Below, in pieces: positions 21,060 to 32,172 of a DNA stretch of 64,000 nucleotides. Numbering within the stretch: position 1 is the first letter of the stretch; each line of letters begins with the position of its first letter. Source of the stretch: Topomyia yanbarensis. Taxonomy: Eukaryota > Arthropoda > Insecta > Diptera > Culicidae. The position numbers and the translations under genes were made by a program. The DNA is taken from NCBI RefSeq assembly GCF_030247195.1, contig NC_080672.1:347074413-347138412 (forward strand), in the 5' to 3' direction. Under the pieces are notes generated by a model. That model searched no databases. It saw only the letters and a list, made by a program, of their open reading frames with translations, and was not told the origin of the DNA.

Positions 21060-21615
21060 CTAAAACACCAGTAAAGCAATACTCTGTATGAAACAATCTC
21101 ATTTTTAATTAGTGGAAATTAATAAGCGAGGACTAAAAATACAAAATGTTTAATATCTCCGCCGCTCGTGCACGGATTTAGACAATCTATAGCTTGTTAG
21201 AAAGGTATTTTTACAAGCTTTCTATTTATGTGCAGTTTGTGGGACGATATTGTATTGTTCGAAAGTTATTTGCAAAAAACCTGCTGTTTTTTGACAAAAT
21301 CGCCCATATCTCAGAAAGTAAACAACATATCGAAAATCAAAAATAATAGTGTCAAATGGCAACGTTAGGCCTTTCATTTGAAACTAATTTAATTAAAATC
21401 GGTTCAGCCATTGCTGAGATAATTACATGACATTTTGTACATACATACATACACACATACACATACACATACACACACACCTACACATACAGACATTGTC
21501 TCAATTTGTCGAGCTGAGTCGATTGGTATATGAGACTCGGCCCTCCGGGCCTCGGAAAAAGTTTTCAAAGTTTGAGCGAATCCTATACATTTCTTTTGTA
21601 AGAAATGTAAAATTA
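21060..21615 (+). repeat. Interspersed element related to the 26-49 kb base repeat
   Basis: Shares TTTCATTTGAAACTAA, AAATCGGTTCAGCCAT, a CA/TACA microsatellite (21440-21490) and GAGACTCGGCCCTCCGGGCC with the units at 33.5-35.7 and 38-48.9 kb, but differs at the end (TTTCTTTTGTAAGAAATG rather than TTTCTATTGAGAAAGGC). It is therefore a related but distinct family. GGCCCTCCGGGCC is a small perfect hairpin. Confidence 0.65.
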
Positions 21616-22335
21616 TGAATTTTATCATTGACGTAATTGCAAACATGACACAATTTAACAACCTGTAATTCTCGAAATGGCGAAACAATACCGTGTTCCG
21701 TTTAATTTTACATGAAACATATACTTTACATGCGCAATGGCACAAAATTACACTTACTGCCATTGAAAACAAACGCCATATGTTGAGTAAAATTACACGA
21801 TTTACAAAAATCAACGTCATGTAAAATTAAAACCAAACGTAAAACTAAGTCATTTTTGATGCTCGTATATGTCAGGGTCAGGAGACGTAAATTTACAAGA
21901 CTTTTTCTAGGTGTGTGCATCGATAATATCAAATCAAATTGCATTATTGCATTTAAAACTATGGCGTCATGTAGAGCACAAAGTGTCGAACATTTCATAT
22001 TTATACCGGATATTTACAGTGATAATTGTTAATTAAATTCAAGTGTATGGTACTCAGCAGAAATACATCACCACAAGACGCAGGGAATGTTTTATCAACC
22101 TGGCGCGTCTAATTTACATAAGCGTTCACATGCGTCCCGACTAGCCAACTTCGAATTTTCAAGAAACTTGAAATTGGTTTATATAGATTATTTGAATCTG
22201 AAAAAATTTAACACAAATGAAGCAAAAGTAATATTTTAACAGCAATGGTCGGGAGTGGTGTGTCGTTTTCGACAGTGATTAACAAAATATAAGAAGAGGT
22301 GAAAGAGAAGCCAGCTGACGGATCCTATCCTAGCT

Positions 22336-22780
22336 GCACATCAAGGACAAATTAATACGTGTCAGTTCTGTGATCAGACGGCACATTACGAAAGCCTCCC
22401 TTCTCTGAAGTCGCTAGGATAAATTTGACTATGGCAATAAACCCTACTCTATACAATCTATAATACCGTTAGCTGAATCAAATAAGATGGCTAAATAGTG
22501 GCTGCTGGTCAGGCAGTAATAACAACGACAAAATCTATCACAAAATTAGTCAGCACCTTCAACGAGGAAACTAATACCGACGAAGGCAGTTTCACACTCG
22601 TGACCCGTAAGTGCTAGAAGCAAGGCATAGCATCGAACATCTAGGCAGCATTGACGATGACAGTAAGAACGTATACGACAACAAGAAATAAATGAATTAC
22701 TCCCAAGATGAAGTTCGTGAGGAAATAAAGGTTTTGACATCGAGAAAGAAGATCTCAAAGCGCAATAGCAATGGTAAGTC
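22336..22780 (+). pseudogene. Decayed ORF1-like copy
   Basis: Reading through stops, 22341-22395 encodes AHQGQINTCQFCDQTAHYE, which aligns with the zinc-knuckle segment HEGQTPTCKYCNQTAHHG of the ORF1-only protein at 14.7 kb. Further on, GSFTLVTRK (about 22582) matches GFTLVTRK there. Stops and small indels break the frame. Orientation is plus, and no reverse transcriptase follows. Confidence 0.6.
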
Positions 22781-22799
22781 GCACGTACTAGAGGCTATG

Positions 22800-25700
22800 T
22801 ATTATTAGAGTCCCGTGCAGAGGAATGCACAGCACTGCGTAAAATGAGTTTACAACTTTGAGTGACTTCAACCGAATTGCACAATAGATTCATACACAAT
22901 GAATTGGTAAGTAACTGTCCCGTGACTTGCATAACTTTGTTATAATGTTCCATGAAATTTATTGTAAAAGATAAAAAAAAAGATTTCATAGTAAAATGAA
23001 TAAAGTGTCTCGTTTAGTAGATTGAAATAATTTGCCATAATATTATATATATCTACACTAATACAATTCTTGCATGCAAGAAAAAACTAAAAAAATTGCA
23101 GTGGAAACGTTTGCAATGAGTAGCGAAACAAAAAGGCGTGATTCGTAAGCGAATGTAGTGCCAAACTTTGCTTTGCTTCTAAAAACTTCATATTACATCA
23201 CTAGCTTGTAAACTTAGCTACTTCCATGCCAAGCGTACTTTTTATTTTGCATAGCTTCTCACAGCATAAAACATCCAATTGAACCCTGTCACTGTAAAGG
23301 GCAAATAAACCCGAAGAAAAAGTTGATAGCTATTGTTCCATTTCTTGTCCCCCAAAAAAAAAGTTCCCCCTTAAATGTCATTCGGTCGACTTCCGCTGGT
23401 ATAAATTTGTTATATAGCTTTCCACGCTTCCATCCAACGCCAAGGACGTAAAGGACATTTTATATTTCTTCCGATAACTTTTCTGCGTTCGGTCCGTCTA
23501 CCCAAATAGGAGACGGGAGGAAGGATTTTTTTTAGCGTCTCTCTAAGAACCTTTTTGGGATGGCTATCGCTAATAGCTTTAGATTTCCGTCGATAGCACC
23601 CCGTCGTTTTAGTTAAGCCGTGGAAGAGAGAGAGAGACAGGGAGAGTAATAAACAGCAACACAATGAAAGAGCGATAACCATTACACATAATTTGTGTGT
23701 CCCAGTGGGATTGACACTTGTTTTTTTCTGGCCCCCGGTCTTTGCCGACCACGAGGGAAGAGAATTGATGTTATAAATTATTCGGATACGGTGGAATGCA
23801 GTAAGCGATTGCTAAAAAGAAAGATATAACTGCCAAGACTTTTGTCTTTACATCAAACAACCCATTCCTAAAATGTTGAAAAAAGTACTGTTTATATTGG
23901 ACGTTTGAATCCCATGGTTTTTGTTTTCATTTTTAAGACATCTTCTACTGAAGAAGGCCGAGTCATCTCCGGTTCCTAGAGATGGTGCAAATATCTTACA
24001 GAACCATTAAACCATTAAACATGAAATCGTATTTTCAATCAATTCCTATCACCCCAACACACAAAAATCTGTTCGCCAAATCAGTTCCCTGTATCAAGAA
24101 AGAGTGTTTTCATTAAAACCATGTCTTTTAATAGCATCCATAATTTCATCAAATCTTGTTTCTCATGCTAAAAATCATTAAGATAAAAAATCCAAATCAC
24201 AGCTGTTGATTATGGGGCGAAGATACGCTCATTTTCACCTATTATTAATATTATTGTACTAGGGAAATGCGCGAAATAATATAACACCAAATAATTCCTT
24301 CAAGTACTCCCGGCAGTCGGCTGCCTAGAACAATTAGTACATGATAATGGTATTAGTTCACTTACCAATAAATTCTCTCTTCCTATGATACACAAGATTC
24401 TTCGGCCTGTAGCATAAACAAGTGTCGGACTAGCAGGACTCCCTCCTTACATAGCAGATCTTCATTTGAACGTAGTCGGCATTGGTTTTGACTACCATGC
24501 CGATTCAGGACAGGTTACGCAATTTGTTTCAATGGACATATTGCAATTTAATTTGGTTCAGATCAATTTGCTAGGTGGCATGCATATGCTTCTTTGCTTG
24601 TTACGCAATTAAGAAATTAAATTTTCTAACGCCCAGTGCAGCATTCCAACAATGGTTATTTTTCAGCGTAATTATTACAAACGATTTTGGCCATTTGTAA
24701 GTATGACCACATCGTCTCCTACCCTTACATTAATATTTAAAATTTCAAACAGTATTTTCTAATAAGAATACAATATTTCGTTCTGTACTAGAGCATTTTT
24801 GCTAAACGTTCAACGTTATTATTCGATTAAAATATGGTTTCTTGATCTCGAGTAGTGTCGTCTTTAGAGCAGAAGTAGTTGTTCTACCCTGAAGATGACG
24901 GAATACTCTCACCGAAACGTTCAGCAGGGTCTTTTGCTTCCGTTAAATTTTTACATGTTTCTAACGTTTTCCAAACGAGAGTAAAAATCAGTTCTAAAAG
25001 CCACGTGAATGAAATAAAATCCACCATTTAAGCTTTTTGGTAGAATAAACCATTGAGAACGTGTCTCGTAGCAGGACTGTTACACGCGATTTTTTTATTA
25101 TAGCAGTTGTAAACATTCTATCACAGCCAGTTAAGTTGCTTGAATAATGTACAGACGTTTGCAACGATGATAGGGCTACCCTTCCAGGGTCATTTGAGTG
25201 CATTTTTATATATCTTTTATACTTATAAATTAACGAGGGCAATCGAAAGCGAAAGCGATAATAAAACCCAGCCAGTCGCGTTTAATATCCACTTTCAGTT
25301 AGAAGTACAAGTAAACGCAATTGCATGCTAAGTGCTACATAGAATGAGCTCCGAAACGAACAACACTTCTCACATTCCTTCCAGTCGATTGCTGTGAACT
25401 AGATAATCGCTTTTTCCTGTGCCAGATTTACCAATAACCTCACACTTTATCCTCACTGTCCTGAAAACTTGTAAACAGATCCCCCCCCCCCCCCCCGCCA
25501 CCGTTTCGACACTTTGTATTTAGATTTCCTCCTTGGACGACAAATGAGCGCCATCCAGGGGAAACAACAAAACTGCATACAAAGCACCCATTATGTACCG
25601 ACCACAGAGGAGTCGCGCAATGCAATTTGCTATACTCCTTACGTGCATTATATAAGCTATCGAGAACAACGCTTTCCTCGTCCCTAACGATCAACGAAGC

Positions 25701-25900
25701 GTGCGGAAATGAGTGCATCCCGAAACCGTACGTGTACGAGAGTGGAGAACGAGTGGATGTAAACCACGAGTGATCATCGTTTGAAGCGAACGTGCCAGAA
25801 GGATTGGAGCCTTCTCGGCGTTAACCCTTACATGCGCAATTTGTTTCAAAAGCGTATATCGATTTTCAAAATTATTTTGCTTTACGCAGTTGGAATCAAG
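22800..25900. other. Spacer with microsatellite-like pieces, no supported gene
   Basis: No recognised coding sequence. A possible degenerate hammerhead-like word pair lies at 24889-24919 (see findings). A run of about 17 C lies at 25479-25496 and a GA-rich segment at 23622-23648. Confidence 0.4.
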
Positions 25901-26048
25901 AATCACAAAGTATTTGTTTTCATTAAAATTTGTGCTGTTTGTTTGGTTCAGTGTAGAATCAGTACAGTGTCTGCCCTGGTGTAGTTTTTCGACAGCATGG
26001 CAGCCATGTATATTTTATTTCCCCCCAGTGTCGCCTGCAGTATATAAA

Positions 26049-26110
26049 CAGGGCCGTCTTAGGACCACTCGGGGCCCCTGGGCACAACTGAGTTGAGGGG
26101 CTGCAATAAT
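26049..26110 (+). mobile_element. Possible hAT-like terminus
   Basis: CAGGGCCGTCTTAGGACC followed by GGGGCCCCTGGGCAC resembles the ends of many hAT-derived MITEs. The opposite end was not found. Confidence 0.25.
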
Positions 26111-27179
26111 TGAACAGGTAAAAAATGCTGTAGAGTAGGATGATCAAAAAACGATCCCCAGCATCAGGTAACCATCTATGCTACCTTGAGATTTATATTT
26201 CAAATTTAAGCCAAATCATTCAACCATATGAAAGTATAAAAACCTGTTTTAATCCACCTAGCGGTGCAATTGTGCCTTTCTCAATCATGAACACGAGAAT
26301 TTTTTAGTTGCTTATATTTTTTTTTTCAATTCGTTTATTTGATAAGGCAGGTTTGCGTTAGCTTAAAGGTGCCAATTTTGTTTTGTTTTACATTTTAAAT
26401 TACTTAAAACTAGGGGCTTACATATTGATTTTTGAAATTAAACTAAGGCTAATTTATAGCTATACATATACACAAGGGGGTAGTATAATTTTCGTAAGAT
26501 TAGAGGGGTCATTTAGTTTTTATGGCAATACGGTTTGACATTTTTAGCAATGAGATTATTGGAGCAAATAATGTTTAACTAAGGGGGAAAATTTTTACGA
26601 CTATCTTAAAAGTAGAAATAATTAGAGGGCGTGATTAAATTTTGTAAAGATTCGGAGACATTAATTAGAGTTATTTTATGTGGTAGTAGAGTTGGGCATT
26701 TTCAACGAGATCATATAATATAATAGTTAAAACTAGAAAAGGCAAGAAGAGCTAAATGCTTCATGAAGATATTTGGGGGGGGGGGGGGGGAAGGGGTGTT
26801 ACTTCTGTGTATAAGAGTCAGGGGAAGTAGGGTGGACAAACATGGCAGGGGGAGAACATTATTTCAGTTTCAGACTTCGGGAGATCAACGGATGGATTAC
26901 AGAATCAGGGTGGTCTTCATCAGGAAGAATCATGTACTGGGACGCCGGGTGGTCGTTCTCGAGATGGCAGGGGTTTCTCCAGACGATTTCGTAGTGCGGC
27001 TCAGATGTTGATCGGCTACATTTCGAGTTGTGCGTGTGATGTTCGTGCTTTAGGTCCCGTGTTTGTTGGCTCATTCGACAGGGATGTTTTGTGTCGCCTT
27101 GGAGTCGCATCAAACCATCGTGGGTGTATGGTACAGGTGGAAGAGAGCGCTTCTGAGAATGATAAGGAAAAAGGGGCAG

Positions 27180-30100
27180 TTAAAGTTGGATATTGATGGT
27201 TTTTATGAAGGTGTATATAAGGGACATATAGAGGACATCGCGGCTTGCCAACACATCTCGAACCGGGACGTTGGGTGGTCTTCCTCGGGCCCGGAGGGTG
27301 TCCATAAGCCGAGACCTGGCGGAACTGTACTCGGTGCACGCCCAGACTATGTGCTCTATATCGTGATAACCGTCGCCACAAGCGCAGATACCACTCTCCA
27401 CGAGCCCAATACGTCGGAGATGTGCATCCAGCGTGTAATGGTTCGCCATGAGTCGGGACATCACACGAATGAAGTCACGACCCACATCCATCCCCTTGAA
27501 CCAAGGTTTCGTCGATACCTTAGGGACTATCGAATGTAGCCACCTTCCTAGCTCCCCATTGCTCCACGAGGTTTGCCAACTTTCGAGGGTTCTCTGATGA
27601 GTAATACTGAAAAATTCGTGGAAGCAAATTGGTCTTTCAAAAACGTCACCTTCAATGGCACCCACCTTAGCTAAGGAGTCCGCCTTCTCATTGCCCGGAA
27701 TGGAGCAATGAGAAGGGACCCACACCAAGGTAATCTGGAAAGATTTGTCAGATAAAGCACTCAGTAGCTCCCGTATTTTCCCCAAAAAATACGAGGAATG
27801 CTTTCCATGTTTCATCGAGCGAATAGCGTCAATAGAACTCAGACTATCCGAGACGATGAAGTAATGGTCTGCGGGTAATGTGTCAATGACTCCAAGGGTA
27901 TACTGAATAGCAGCTAGTTCTGCGGCGTAAACTGAAGCAGGGTCACTGAGTTTGTAGGAGGCGGTGAACTTTTGATTGAAAATACCGAAGCCAGTGGACC
28001 CTTCGAGGTTTGATCCGTCAGTATAAAACATCTTAGAACAGTCGACTTCTCGGAATTTATTATAAAAAATATTTGGAACCACTTGTGGGCGTATATGGTC
28101 CGGAATTCCAATAATCTCATCTTTCATGGATGTGTCGAAGAAAACAGTAGATTCAGAAGTATTTATGAAATGCACACGGTTGGGATTGTAAGAAGAAGGA
28201 TTAATATTTTGCGCCATGTAGTCAAAGTACAGGGACATAAAACGGGTCTGAGAATTGAGCTCAACAAGCCTTTCGAAATTTTCAATCACCAACGGGTTCA
28301 AGATATCGCATCGAATGAGCAATCGATATGAGAGTTCCCAAAATCGATTTTTCAGCGGGAGAACGCCCGACAGGACTTCGAGACTCATCGTATGGGTCGA
28401 CTGCATGCACCCTAAGGCGATACGCAAACAACGATACTGAATTCTTTCGAGTTTGATGAAATGTATGTTCGCGGCGGATCGAAAGCAGAAGCATCCGTAT
28501 TCCAGTACCGACAGTATCGTTGTTTGATACAACCTAATTAGGTCTCCTGGGTGGGCACCCCACCACGTTCCGGTTATTGTACGAAGAAAGTTGATCCTTT
28601 GCTGGCATTTCTGTTTCAGATACCGAATATGGCATCCCCAAGTACCTTTCGAGTCGAACCAGACCCCTAGATATTTTACTGTGAAGACCTGAGCTATAGT
28701 TTGACCCATTAATAGAAGCTGTAGTTGTGCTGGTTCACGCTTCCTAGAAAATACAACTAGCTCAGTTTTCTCCGTGGAGAATTCGATACCCAGCTTAATA
28801 GCCCATGCAGACAAATTGTCCAAGGTATTCTGTAATGGTCCTTGTAGATCGACAGCTTTGGGTCCCGTAACAGACACCACGCCATCGTCTGCAAGTTGTC
28901 TTAACGTGCAGGAATTGTCAAGACATTCATCAATGTCGTTGACGTAGAAATTGTATAACAGGGGGCTTAGACATGAGCCCTGGGGAAGGCCCATGTAGCT
29001 AAATCGTGATGTCGATAAGTCACCATGCGAAAAATGCATGTGCTTTTCCGACAACAAGTTTAGTAAAAAGTTGTTTAAAGTCGCTGAAAGACCATGCTGG
29101 TGCAGCTTCTCTGAAAGAATGTTGATAGAAACTGAATCAAAAGCCCCCTTTATATCTAGGAACACTGATGCCATCTGCTCTTTACTAGCATAGGCCATTT
29201 GAATTTCGGTTGAGAGCAACGCAAGACAATCATTCGTCCCTTTGCCTTTGCGAAAGCCAAATTGTGTATCTGACAGTAAGCCATTTGCTTCGACCCAATT
29301 GTCGAGGCGGGATAGGATCATTTTCTCGAACAACTTCCGGATACAAGATAGCATTGCGATCGGTCGATACGAATTGTGGTCGGAGGCTGGTTTTCCTGGT
29401 TTTTGGATGGCGATGACCTTCACTTGCCTCCAATCGTGTGGGACAATGTTAGCCTCAAGAAACTTATTAAATAAGTTCAACAAGCGTCTCTTGGCAGAGT
29501 CTGGCAGATTCTTCAACAAGTTGAATTTGATTCTGTCTGGCCCTGGAGCTTTATTGTTACACGACAAGAGAGCAAGTGAGAACTCCACCATCGAAAAAGG
29601 TGTTTCGTTCGCGTTATCGTGACGGGACGCGGCGCGGTAGATCTTCTGTGCCGGGGCGGAATCCGGACAAACCTTCTTGGCGAAATCGAATATCCAACGG
29701 TTTGAATATTCCACGCTCTCATTAGTACTGTTTCGATTTCGCATACGTCGGGCTGTTCCCCAAAGAGTGCTCATCGATGTTTCTCTCGTTAATCCGTCGA
29801 CGAACCGGCGCCAATAACCGCGTTTTTTGGCTTTCATCAAACTCTTCATTCGCTTGTCTAACGTCGCGTACTGTCGAAAACTAGCGGGTAACCCGTCGTT
29901 CCGGAAGGTCTTAAACGCGGCGGCCTTCTCTGCGTACACGTCTGAGCACTCTTTATCCCACCAGGGATTGGGAGAACGTTTTTGTATGTTCGCGCCGGGT
30001 ACTGGCTTAGTCTGAGCTTGATTCGCGCTGTCGAGAATCAAGCCAGCCAAAAAGCTGTACTCTTCCTCCGGAGGAAGTTCTTGAGTAGATTCGATGTTGT

Positions 30101-30866
30101 CGGATATCGCGGCAGCATAGCTCTTCCAATCGATATTTCGTGTGAGGTCATACGAAATATTGATTGTTTCCAATGGCCTTGAGCCGTTATTGATTGAGAC
30201 TATGATCGGCAGATGGTCGCTACCGTGGGGATCAGGGATTACCTTCCACGCGCATTCTAACTTTAGCGAGGTCGAGCAAAGGGATAAATCTAATGCGCTT
30301 GGGCGCGCTGGTGGGGGAGGAATCCGTGTCATTTCACCCGTGTTTAGAATTGTCATGTTGAAGTTGTCGCAAATATTGTGAATTAAAGAGGAACGGTTAT
30401 CATCATAAAGGCAACCCCATTCCGTACCGTGAGAGTTAAAGTCGCCTAAAACTAGTCGCGGTGCAGGCAGGGATTCTATGATGTCATGTAGCCGGCGATG
30501 CCCAATCGCGGTGTTGGGGGGAATATATATGGAAGCTATGCAAAGATCTTTGCCTTTGGTTGTTACTTGACAAGCGACAACTTCAATACCTGTTATCGAG
30601 GGAAGGTTAATTCTGTAGAAGGAATAGCGCTTTTTGATCCCCAAAAGCACTCCTCCATAGGGGGTGTCTCGATCCAGGCGAATAATATTAAAGTCGTGGA
30701 AGTTGAGATCTATGTCGGAAGTTAACCAAGTTTCACATAATGCAAATGCATCGCAACTCAAATTATTTATTAAAATTTTGAAGGAATCGATTTTCGGGAT
30801 GATACTTCTGCAATTCCACTGTAGAACAGTGATCAAATCCGTGACCTCGTTCGATGAGTTAGCCAT
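27180..30866 (-). CDS. I-group LINE ORF2: endonuclease, reverse transcriptase, RNase H (copy A)
   Basis: 1228 codons from MANSSNEV, chosen because this ATG overlaps the ORF1 stop and is shared with copy B. AP-endonuclease: LQWNCRS (N18), CETW (E45), VLGDFNSHG and GSDHLPI. Reverse transcriptase at about 460-740: YRPIAMLSCIRKLFEKM, GFRKGKGTND, VFLDIKGAFDSV (motif A), GLPQGSCLSPLLYN (motif B), LADDGVVS (motif C). RNase H at about 960-1080: YTDGSNLEGSTGFGI, AELAAIQYTL, SDSLSSIDAI, WVPSHCSIPGNEKADSLAK. A C-terminal CACGDGYHDIEHIVWAC segment has the spacing of a CCHHC finger. All key residues are present. The protein acts in nuclear target-primed reverse transcription. Confidence 0.92.
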   Translation of the reverse strand: MANSSNEVTDLITVLQWNCRSIIPKIDSFKILINNLSCDAFALCETWLTSDIDLNFHDFNIIRLDRDTPYGGVLLGIKKRYSFYRINLPSITGIEVVACQVTTKGKDLCIASIYIPPNTAIGHRRLHDIIESLPAPRLVLGDFNSHGTEWGCLYDDNRSSLIHNICDNFNMTILNTGEMTRIPPPPARPSALDLSLCSTSLKLECAWKVIPDPHGSDHLPIIVSINNGSRPLETINISYDLTRNIDWKSYAAAISDNIESTQELPPEEEYSFLAGLILDSANQAQTKPVPGANIQKRSPNPWWDKECSDVYAEKAAAFKTFRNDGLPASFRQYATLDKRMKSLMKAKKRGYWRRFVDGLTRETSMSTLWGTARRMRNRNSTNESVEYSNRWIFDFAKKVCPDSAPAQKIYRAASRHDNANETPFSMVEFSLALLSCNNKAPGPDRIKFNLLKNLPDSAKRRLLNLFNKFLEANIVPHDWRQVKVIAIQKPGKPASDHNSYRPIAMLSCIRKLFEKMILSRLDNWVEANGLLSDTQFGFRKGKGTNDCLALLSTEIQMAYASKEQMASVFLDIKGAFDSVSINILSEKLHQHGLSATLNNFLLNLLSEKHMHFSHGDLSTSRFSYMGLPQGSCLSPLLYNFYVNDIDECLDNSCTLRQLADDGVVSVTGPKAVDLQGPLQNTLDNLSAWAIKLGIEFSTEKTELVVFSRKREPAQLQLLLMGQTIAQVFTVKYLGVWFDSKGTWGCHIRYLKQKCQQRINFLRTITGTWWGAHPGDLIRLYQTTILSVLEYGCFCFRSAANIHFIKLERIQYRCLRIALGCMQSTHTMSLEVLSGVLPLKNRFWELSYRLLIRCDILNPLVIENFERLVELNSQTRFMSLYFDYMAQNINPSSYNPNRVHFINTSESTVFFDTSMKDEIIGIPDHIRPQVVPNIFYNKFREVDCSKMFYTDGSNLEGSTGFGIFNQKFTASYKLSDPASVYAAELAAIQYTLGVIDTLPADHYFIVSDSLSSIDAIRSMKHGKHSSYFLGKIRELLSALSDKSFQITLVWVPSHCSIPGNEKADSLAKVGAIEGDVFERPICFHEFFSITHQRTLESWQTSWSNGELGRWLHSIVPKVSTKPWFKGMDVGRDFIRVMSRLMANHYTLDAHLRRIGLVESGICACGDGYHDIEHIVWACTEYSSARSRLMDTLRARGRPPNVPVRDVLASRDVLYMSLIYTFIKTINIQL

Positions 30867-32172
30867 CGAGGGATACAATCGCTGAAAGGAGGGGCCATTT
30901 AGCAGTCAACTGCTTCAAAAATGTTCTTACTGTAGGGAGAAAAGCTAACATAAGACTTTTAATAGGATCAGTTATATTGAAAGTTTTTATTATCCAGTCC
31001 ACAATGTCCGAGAGTTTGATAATTCCAGTGCCGCGATTATTCTCGAACTGAAACAGAGGAACACTTGGGATTTTTGATGTTCCGGGAAGTGCTGGGAACT
31101 CCTTCTCTGAGTTTAATCCTCCGAGACCAGGAGCTAATTGCTTCGGTTTGGTTGCAACACTTCCAATAGATGTGACTTTCTGAGTCCCGTCAAGGGATAC
31201 CTTCTGGCCTTTACAACGAACTTTAGGAGAGGAAATGTTCCTCCTCTTCCTATAACTTCTAGGCGCCCTAGTAGATGTTCCCTCTTGTGGGTCATCAGCC
31301 TCGCCCTCGTTAGGAGGCAAGTGAGCATAGATGTTTGTTGAGGTTGGTGGTGTAGCTTTCTTTAGCATTTCTGCAAAAGAACGTTCGGATCGTCCAGCAA
31401 GGGAACGTTTTAGTTTATCCCCGCGTAGTTTGTACGCGGGACATGCCGAGATATCATGCAGATTCTCTGCACAGTAAGGACACTTCTCAGCATTCTTACT
31501 GCACGAATCATCTAGATGATTCTCCCCGCATTTTCCACAGCGGGCCTTATTGCTACAATGGGTGGCTGTGTGACCCAATTGTTTACACTTTGTGCAATTC
31601 ATGACCCGCGGCACAAACAGACGCACAGGCAGACGAACCTTGTGCAAGAGGACGTAATTTGGCAAAGCGGTACCAGCGAAGGTCAACCGATAAGAGTTTG
31701 ATTGGGGGTACGTTTTTGAACCATCCCCCGCAACTACTACTGAGTGCAAACGCTTGCACTCGAGTATTTTCACTGGCTGAAGTAAGCGGTCTCTGAAACG
31801 GCCAACCCCGTACTGCAGCAGATCCTCGCATGTCAAACTGTCATCGGTGACAACGCCTTCAGACTGTACTTTCACAGCTGGAATATACACGTGATAGTCC
31901 TTCGTAAAGTGCTCGCAGCAAGCAATATCGTTTGCCTGCTTTGAGTTAGTCAGCACGACCCTCAGCCTGTCTGAGCGGACCTTTTTTATTTCGATCACAG
32001 CCGAGAACCGTTCCGTCAGGTCTTTTGAAATCTGTAATAGATTCAGCGATTTTGTTTTGGGCCGAAAGAAGACCACAAAGGGACCGGTCGAGAGCTCTGG
32101 ATATTGTTTGGGTCGGGGGAGAGCCTTAGGAGTCGACTCGATCTCCATTTGGCCATCCGGGGAGGAAGCCAT
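30859..32172 (-). CDS. I-group LINE ORF1, CCHC protein (copy A)
   Basis: 437 codons from MASSPDG; an ATG four codons earlier (32184) is also possible, but the chosen start aligns better with copy B. The N-terminal about 190 residues (YPELSTGPFVVFFRP..., IACCEHFTKDYHVYIP) are shared with copy B. Three zinc knuckles follow: CTKCKQLGHTATHC, CGKCGENHLDDSC and CPYCAENLHDISAC. Then a basic tail (RSYRKRRNISS) and a hydrophobic C-terminus ending SLDG. Expected role: packaging LINE RNA. It ends at TAA inside the ORF2 start (ATGGCTAA, 30866-30859). Confidence 0.88.
   Translation of the reverse strand: MASSPDGQMEIESTPKALPRPKQYPELSTGPFVVFFRPKTKSLNLLQISKDLTERFSAVIEIKKVRSDRLRVVLTNSKQANDIACCEHFTKDYHVYIPAVKVQSEGVVTDDSLTCEDLLQYGVGRFRDRLLQPVKILECKRLHSVVVAGDGSKTYPQSNSYRLTFAGTALPNYVLLHKVRLPVRLFVPRVMNCTKCKQLGHTATHCSNKARCGKCGENHLDDSCSKNAEKCPYCAENLHDISACPAYKLRGDKLKRSLAGRSERSFAEMLKKATPPTSTNIYAHLPPNEGEADDPQEGTSTRAPRSYRKRRNISSPKVRCKGQKVSLDGTQKVTSIGSVATKPKQLAPGLGGLNSEKEFPALPGTSKIPSVPLFQFENNRGTGIIKLSDIVDWIIKTFNITDPIKSLMLAFLPTVRTFLKQLTAKWPLLSAIVSLDG

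Noticed and set aside
21424..21500. CA/TACA repeats as a CRISPR-like array
   Set aside because: Simple microsatellite with no spacer structure; eukaryotic context.
21404..21820. 138-codon minus-strand frame with a CVCVCV run
   Set aside because: The run is the translated CA/TACA microsatellite of an interspersed repeat; no domain.
27016..27539. Frames of 121 and 158 codons overlapping the end of LINE A ORF2
   Set aside because: Antisense or out-of-frame shadows of the LINE 3' region.
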